64,000 nt of DNA, from the NCBI RefSeq assembly GCF_003031675.1, contig NZ_PYWX01000048.1:115556-179555 (forward strand). The letters are read 5' to 3'. The position numbers were made by a program, and so were the translations under genes. Of this stretch, positions 60,430 through 64,000 are shown piece by piece. Origin of the DNA: Pseudomonas palleroniana (GTDB lineage: Bacteria; Pseudomonadota; Gammaproteobacteria; Pseudomonadales; Pseudomonadaceae). Position 1 is the first letter of the stretch, and the number at the start of each line of letters is the position of its first letter. Below the pieces are notes generated by a model that was given only the letters and a program-made list of their open reading frames with translations, was not told the DNA's origin and ran no database searches.

Positions 60430-61377
60430 ATGAAAGCTTCACCCTCGTTGTTGTTGGCCGCCATGCTGAGTCTGCCAGTCCTGGCGCACGCTGCAGAACC
60501 GGCACAATGTCAGACCGTCAACTTCTCCGATGTCGGCTGGACCGACATCACCGTCACGACCGCGACCACCAGCGAAATCCTCAAGGGCCTGGGCTACAAG
60601 CCGCGCACCACGATGATTTCGGTACCAGTGACCTACAAGTCCCTGGCTGACGGCAAGAACATGGACGTCTTCCTCGGCAACTGGATGCCGACCATGGAAA
60701 ACGACATCAAGCAGTACCGTGATGCCGGCACCGTGGAAACCGTACGTGCCAACCTGGAAAACGCCAAGTACACCCTCGCCGTGCCCGAAGAGCTGTACAA
60801 CAAGGGCCTGAAAGACTTCGCCGACATCGCCAAATTCAAGGATGAGCTGGGTGGCAAGATCTACGGCATCGAACCGGGCAACGACGGCAACCGCACCATT
60901 CAGACCCTGATCGACAAGAACCAGTTTGGTTTGAAAGACGCGGGCTTCAAGGTCGTGGAGTCCAGCGAAGCCGGGATGCTTTCCCAGGTTGAACGCGCCA
61001 CCAAGCGCGGCCAGCCCATCGTGTTCCTCGGCTGGGAACCCCACCCGATGAACACCCGCTTCAAGATCAAGTACCTGACCGGGGGTGATGACTCATTCGG
61101 CCCCAACTACGGCCAGGCCACTATCTATACCAACACCCGCAAGGGCTACACCCAGGAATGCAGCAACGTGGGTCAGTTGCTGAAGAACCTGTCGTTCACG
61201 CTGAACATGGAAAGCTCGCTGATGGGCAACGTCCTGGACGACAAAATGAAGCCCGACGCCGCGGCGAAAGCCTGGCTGCAGAAGAACCCGCAAGTGCTTG
61301 AAACCTGGCTTGCCGGCGTAACCACCGTGGACGGCAAACCAGGCCTGGAGGCCGTAAAAGCTTATCTCGCCAAGTAG
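60430..61377 (+). CDS. cbcX: Choline-binding periplasmic protein of the Cbc ABC transporter
   Basis: A 315-residue OpuAC-type binding protein. Signal peptide about 1-21 (AHA-AE). Aromatic residues for the quaternary-amine cage appear in VGWTDIT, GNWMPTM and GWEPHPM. AGGAG at 60416-60420 supports the ATG at 60430. First gene of cbcXWV; about half identical by eye to CaiX. Confidence 0.93.
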   Translation: MKASPSLLLAAMLSLPVLAHAAEPAQCQTVNFSDVGWTDITVTTATTSEILKGLGYKPRTTMISVPVTYKSLADGKNMDVFLGNWMPTMENDIKQYRDAGTVETVRANLENAKYTLAVPEELYNKGLKDFADIAKFKDELGGKIYGIEPGNDGNRTIQTLIDKNQFGLKDAGFKVVESSEAGMLSQVERATKRGQPIVFLGWEPHPMNTRFKIKYLTGGDDSFGPNYGQATIYTNTRKGYTQECSNVGQLLKNLSFTLNMESSLMGNVLDDKMKPDAAAKAWLQKNPQVLETWLAGVTTVDGKPGLEAVKAYLAK

Positions 61378-61387
61378 TCACCGCTGA

Positions 61388-61412
61388 CCCCGGGCCGGTG
61401 CGCTGGCCCGGG
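61388..61412 (+). other. Intercistronic hairpin between cbcX and cbcW
   Basis: Perfect 8-bp stem CCCGGGCC / GGCCCGGG with a 9-nt loop, 11 bp after the cbcX stop, followed by a short T run. It parallels the hairpin after caiX and probably sets binding-protein mRNA in excess over the permease. Confidence 0.6.
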
Positions 61413-61446
61413 ATGTTTTCCCCTTCGCATGTGGACATTCACTACC

Positions 61447-62292
61447 ATGCTGACTGAACAGAAAATCCCACTAGGCCAGTACATCGCTGCCTTCGTCGAA
61501 TGGTTGACCAAGCATGGCGCCAACTATTTCGACGCAATCGCATCGACACTGGAAACGATGATCCACGGCGTGACGTTTGCGCTGACCTGGTTCAATCCGC
61601 TGGCATTGATCGGTCTGATTGCGCTACTCGCTCACTTTATTCAACGCAAATGGGGCCTGACCGTTTTTGTCATCGCCTCCTTCCTGCTGATCCTCAACCT
61701 GGGGTACTGGCAGGAAACCATGGAAACCCTCGCGCAGGTGTTGTTCGCCACCCTGGTCTGCGTGGTCATCGGCGTGCCGCTGGGCATTGTTGCCGCGCAC
61801 AAGCCGCTGTTCTACACCATGATGCGGCCGGTACTCGATCTGATGCAGACCGTGCCGACCTTCGTCTACCTCATCCCGACCCTGACCCTCTTCGGGCTGG
61901 GTGTGGTGCCCGGTTTGATCTCCACGGTGGTGTTCGCGATTGCCGCGCCTATCCGCCTGACCTACCTGGGTATCCGCGATGTACCGCAAGAGTTGATGGA
62001 CGCAGGCAAGGCCTTTGGCTGCTCGCGCCGTCAGTTGCTCTCGCGCATTGAACTGCCCCACGCCATGCCGAGCATTGCCGCCGGCATTACCCAATGCATC
62101 ATGCTGTCGCTGTCGATGGTGGTGATCGCGGCCCTGGTAGGCGCCGACGGCCTCGGCAAGCCGGTGGTCAACGCGCTGAATACCGCCGACATCGCCCTGG
62201 GCTTTGAAGCGGGCCTGGCGATCGTATTGCTGGCCATCATGCTCGACCGCATCTGCAAACAACCCGACGCTAAAGTAGGGGGTGATGCATGA
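61447..62292 (+). CDS. cbcW: Choline/betaine/carnitine ABC transporter permease
   Basis: A 281-residue OpuAB/ProW-type permease with about six to seven helices. EAA-like loop in GIRDVPQELMDAGKAFGCSRRQLLSRIELPHAMPSI (about 178-212). Met at 61447 is chosen; an upstream Met at 61429 adds six residues. Overlaps cbcV by four bases (ATGA). Confidence 0.94.
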   Translation: MLTEQKIPLGQYIAAFVEWLTKHGANYFDAIASTLETMIHGVTFALTWFNPLALIGLIALLAHFIQRKWGLTVFVIASFLLILNLGYWQETMETLAQVLFATLVCVVIGVPLGIVAAHKPLFYTMMRPVLDLMQTVPTFVYLIPTLTLFGLGVVPGLISTVVFAIAAPIRLTYLGIRDVPQELMDAGKAFGCSRRQLLSRIELPHAMPSIAAGITQCIMLSLSMVVIAALVGADGLGKPVVNALNTADIALGFEAGLAIVLLAIMLDRICKQPDAKVGGDA

Positions 62293-63467
62293 GCATTATC
62301 CGATTCGACAATGTCGACGTGATCTTCTCCAAAGACCCACGCGAAGCGCTCAAGCTGCTGGACCAGGGCATGAGCCGTAACGAGATCCTGAAAAAGACCG
62401 GGCAGATTGTCGGCGTTGAAAAAGCCAGCCTGGACATCGAGAAAGGCGAGATCTGCGTACTGATGGGCCTGTCGGGCTCAGGTAAGTCGAGCTTGCTGCG
62501 CTGCATCAATGGCCTCAACACCGTCAGCCGTGGCCAACTGTTTGTGGAACATGAAGGGCGCCAGATCGATATCGCGTCCTGCACGCCTGCCGAGCTGAAA
62601 ATGATGCGCACCAAGCGCATCGCCATGGTGTTCCAGAAGTTCGCGCTGATGCCCTGGCTGACGGTGCGCGAGAACATCAGCTTCGGCCTTGAGATGCAGG
62701 GTCGCCCGGAAAAAGACCGCCGCAAGCTGGTCGACGACAAGCTCGAACTGGTGGGCCTGAGCCAATGGCGCAACAAGAAGCCTGACGAGCTGTCCGGTGG
62801 CATGCAGCAACGCGTCGGCCTGGCCCGCGCACTGGCCATGGACGCCGACATCCTGCTGATGGACGAACCGTTCTCCGCCCTCGACCCGTTGATTCGCCAG
62901 GGGCTGCAGGATGAACTGCTGGAACTGCAACGCAAGCTGAGCAAGACCATCGTGTTCGTCAGCCACGACCTGGACGAGGCGCTCAAGCTGGGCAGCCGTA
63001 TCGCAATCATGAAGGACGGCAAGATCATCCAGTACAGCGTGCCGGAAGAGATCGTGCTGAACCCGGCGGATGACTATGTGCGCACATTCGTCGCCCATAC
63101 CAACCCGCTGAACGTACTGTGCGGCCGCAGCCTGATGCGCACCCTGGACAACTGCAAGCGTATCAACGGTTCAGTGTGCCTGGACCCGGGCGGTGATTCC
63201 TGGCTGGACCTGGCCGAAGGCAACACCATCAAGGGCGCACGTCAGAATGGCGTGGCCATGAACCTGCAGAACTGGACGCCGGGGCAAGCAGTGGAAGGTC
63301 TGGCGCGGGTGCCGACACTGGTGGATTCGAACATCGGCATGCGTGATGCACTGCAGATTCGTTATCAGACCGGCAACAAACTGGTGTTGCATGACAACAA
63401 CCAGGTGGTGGGGATTCTGGGCGACAGTGAGCTCTACCACGCCCTCCTGGGCAAAAACCTGGGCTAG
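62289..63467 (+). CDS. cbcV: Choline/betaine/carnitine ABC transporter ATPase
   Basis: A 392-residue ATPase. Walker A GLSGSGKSS at 60-68, signature LSGGMQQR, Walker B ILLMDEPFSALD, H-loop VSHD, and a C-terminal CBS-like regulatory part (about 285-390), as in osmoregulated ProV/OpuAA. It serves CbcX, CaiX and other binding proteins. Ends the operon; a REPIN follows within 7 bp. Confidence 0.95.
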   Translation: MSIIRFDNVDVIFSKDPREALKLLDQGMSRNEILKKTGQIVGVEKASLDIEKGEICVLMGLSGSGKSSLLRCINGLNTVSRGQLFVEHEGRQIDIASCTPAELKMMRTKRIAMVFQKFALMPWLTVRENISFGLEMQGRPEKDRRKLVDDKLELVGLSQWRNKKPDELSGGMQQRVGLARALAMDADILLMDEPFSALDPLIRQGLQDELLELQRKLSKTIVFVSHDLDEALKLGSRIAIMKDGKIIQYSVPEEIVLNPADDYVRTFVAHTNPLNVLCGRSLMRTLDNCKRINGSVCLDPGGDSWLDLAEGNTIKGARQNGVAMNLQNWTPGQAVEGLARVPTLVDSNIGMRDALQIRYQTGNKLVLHDNNQVVGILGDSELYHALLGKNLG

Positions 63468-63473
63468 CAGCAT

Positions 63474-63583
63474 GATCGTTCCCACGCTCTGCGTGGGAAT
63501 GCATCCGGTGACGCTCCGCGTCACGCCTTCAAGAGCAGACGCGGAGCGTCCATGGCTACATTCCCACGCGGAGCGTGGGAACG
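63474..63583. repeat. REPIN copy 1 after cbcV
   Basis: CCCACGCTCTGCGTGGG family. Begins GATCGTTCCCACGCTCTGCG, ends in GCGGAGCGTGGGAACG. Inner order: CATCCGGTGACGCTC... then ...GAGCGTCCATGGCTACA. Confidence 0.93.
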
Positions 63584-63691
63584 AGCATTCAGCGGCTAGC
63601 TGTAGACACGGCCAAGGAGTTGCCGATGGCTTTCAAACTGGTCGAGCACATCCCGGGGGATCTGCTCCTGGGTGAACCCCATCAGGTCGTA
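63584..63691 (-). pseudogene. Duplicated 3' fragment of betT
   Basis: A 108-bp segment that repeats 63806-63913 with a single visible difference (GGGGGAT against GGGTGAT). On the minus strand it encodes the last ~31 residues of BetT and its TAG stop (63596-63598), but it is bounded by REPINs on both sides and has no upstream coding part, so it cannot be expressed as BetT. Confidence 0.9.
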
Positions 63692-63694
63692 TCT

Positions 63695-63804
63695 GATCGT
63701 TCCCACGCTCTGCGTGGGAATGTAGCCATCGACGCTCCGCGTCTGCTCTTAAAAGCCGTGACGCGGAGCGTCACAGGATGCATTCCCACGCGGAGCGTGG
63801 GAAC
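63695..63804. repeat. REPIN copy 2, core inverted relative to copy 1
   Basis: Same outer arms as copy 1, but the inner part reads as the reverse complement of copy 1's core (GTAGCCATCGACGCTC... then ...GAGCGTCACAGGATGCA). Lies 13 bp past the betT stop codon. Confidence 0.92.
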
Positions 63805-63817
63805 GAGCATTCAGCGG

Positions 63818-64000
63818 CTAGCTGTAGACACGGCCAAGGAGTTGCCGATGGCTTTCAAACTGGTCGAGCACATCCCGGGTGATCTGCTCCTGGGTGAACC
63901 CCATCAGGTCGTACTCCTGAGGCCCGTTGTGCAGGTAGACCTCAGCCCGGTAGTAACGCGTGCGCTCTTCCTCGGGCAGGTCGCTCGGTGCTGCCCTCCA
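63818..64000 (-). CDS. betT: Choline transporter BetT, C-terminal part only
   Basis: The minus-strand frame from the window end gives 60 residues then TAG (63818-63820): ERTRYYRAEVYLHNGPQEYD, then LMGFTQEQITRDVLDQFESH. This is the cytosolic C-terminal tail of BCCT-family BetT transporters, which controls osmotic activation. The rest of the gene lies right of the window. It is convergent with cbcV, as betT1 is in P. aeruginosa. Confidence 0.88.
   Translation of the reverse strand, partial: WRAAPSDLPEEERTRYYRAEVYLHNGPQEYDLMGFTQEQITRDVLDQFESHRQLLGRVYS

Overview
The window is a high-GC gammaproteobacterial chromosome segment, almost certainly from the Pseudomonas fluorescens group. Two things support this: the gene order closely follows the glycine-betaine/carnitine/choline region known from Pseudomonas aeruginosa (about PA5375-PA5421), and the intergenic spaces are full of the palindromic REP/REPIN elements typical of P. 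fluorescens. No rRNA, tRNA, prophage, plasmid gene, CRISPR array or classical IS element was seen.

Region 1 (1-10.3 kb) is housekeeping: the 3' part of a PhoX-type phosphatase, srkA, rarD, a GcvR-like double-ACT protein, malate synthase G (glcB), a stand-alone receiver protein, and a translationally coupled pair (cNMP/CBS/DUF294 protein plus DnaQ-like exonuclease). Region 2 (10.3-15.9 kb) is an iron-uptake locus: ECF sigma factor, FecR-type regulator, STN-containing TonB-dependent siderophore receptor, PepSY inner-membrane protein and a tiny membrane protein, arranged like foxI-foxR-foxA-foxB. Region 3 (15.9-24.1 kb) has a GST, creBCD, a retropepsin-like protease, an acyltransferase and small envelope or unknown proteins.

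Region 4 (24.1-64 kb) is a catabolic supercluster for quaternary amines. Choline enters through CbcXWV and BetT. Carnitine or gamma-butyrobetaine is converted to glycine betaine by BBOX, CdhA, CdhC and CdhB, under CdhR, with CaiX as binding protein. Betaine is demethylated by GbcAB to dimethylglycine, then by DgcAB with a dedicated ETF to sarcosine, then by SoxBDAG to glycine. One-carbon units go to PurU and FdhA. GlyA makes serine, SdaB makes pyruvate, and LtaE is an accessory aldolase. GbdR is the master regulator, and its promoter here carries a near-consensus sigma-54 element next to an 18-bp perfect palindrome.

The most unusual features are non-coding: (a) a RAYT transposase gene followed by five full and one partial 133-bp tandem REPIN units; (b) a REPIN at the 3' end of betT that is tandemly duplicated together with the last ~30 codons of betT, the two REPIN cores lying in opposite orientation; (c) a ~520-bp intergenic repeat region with four perfect DnaA-box 9-mers spaced 160-182 bp, plus a second smaller cluster near 3.7-4.2 kb; (d) direct repeats of a CGAC half-site spaced 20-21 bp upstream of gbcA/gbcB, caiX and cbcX.
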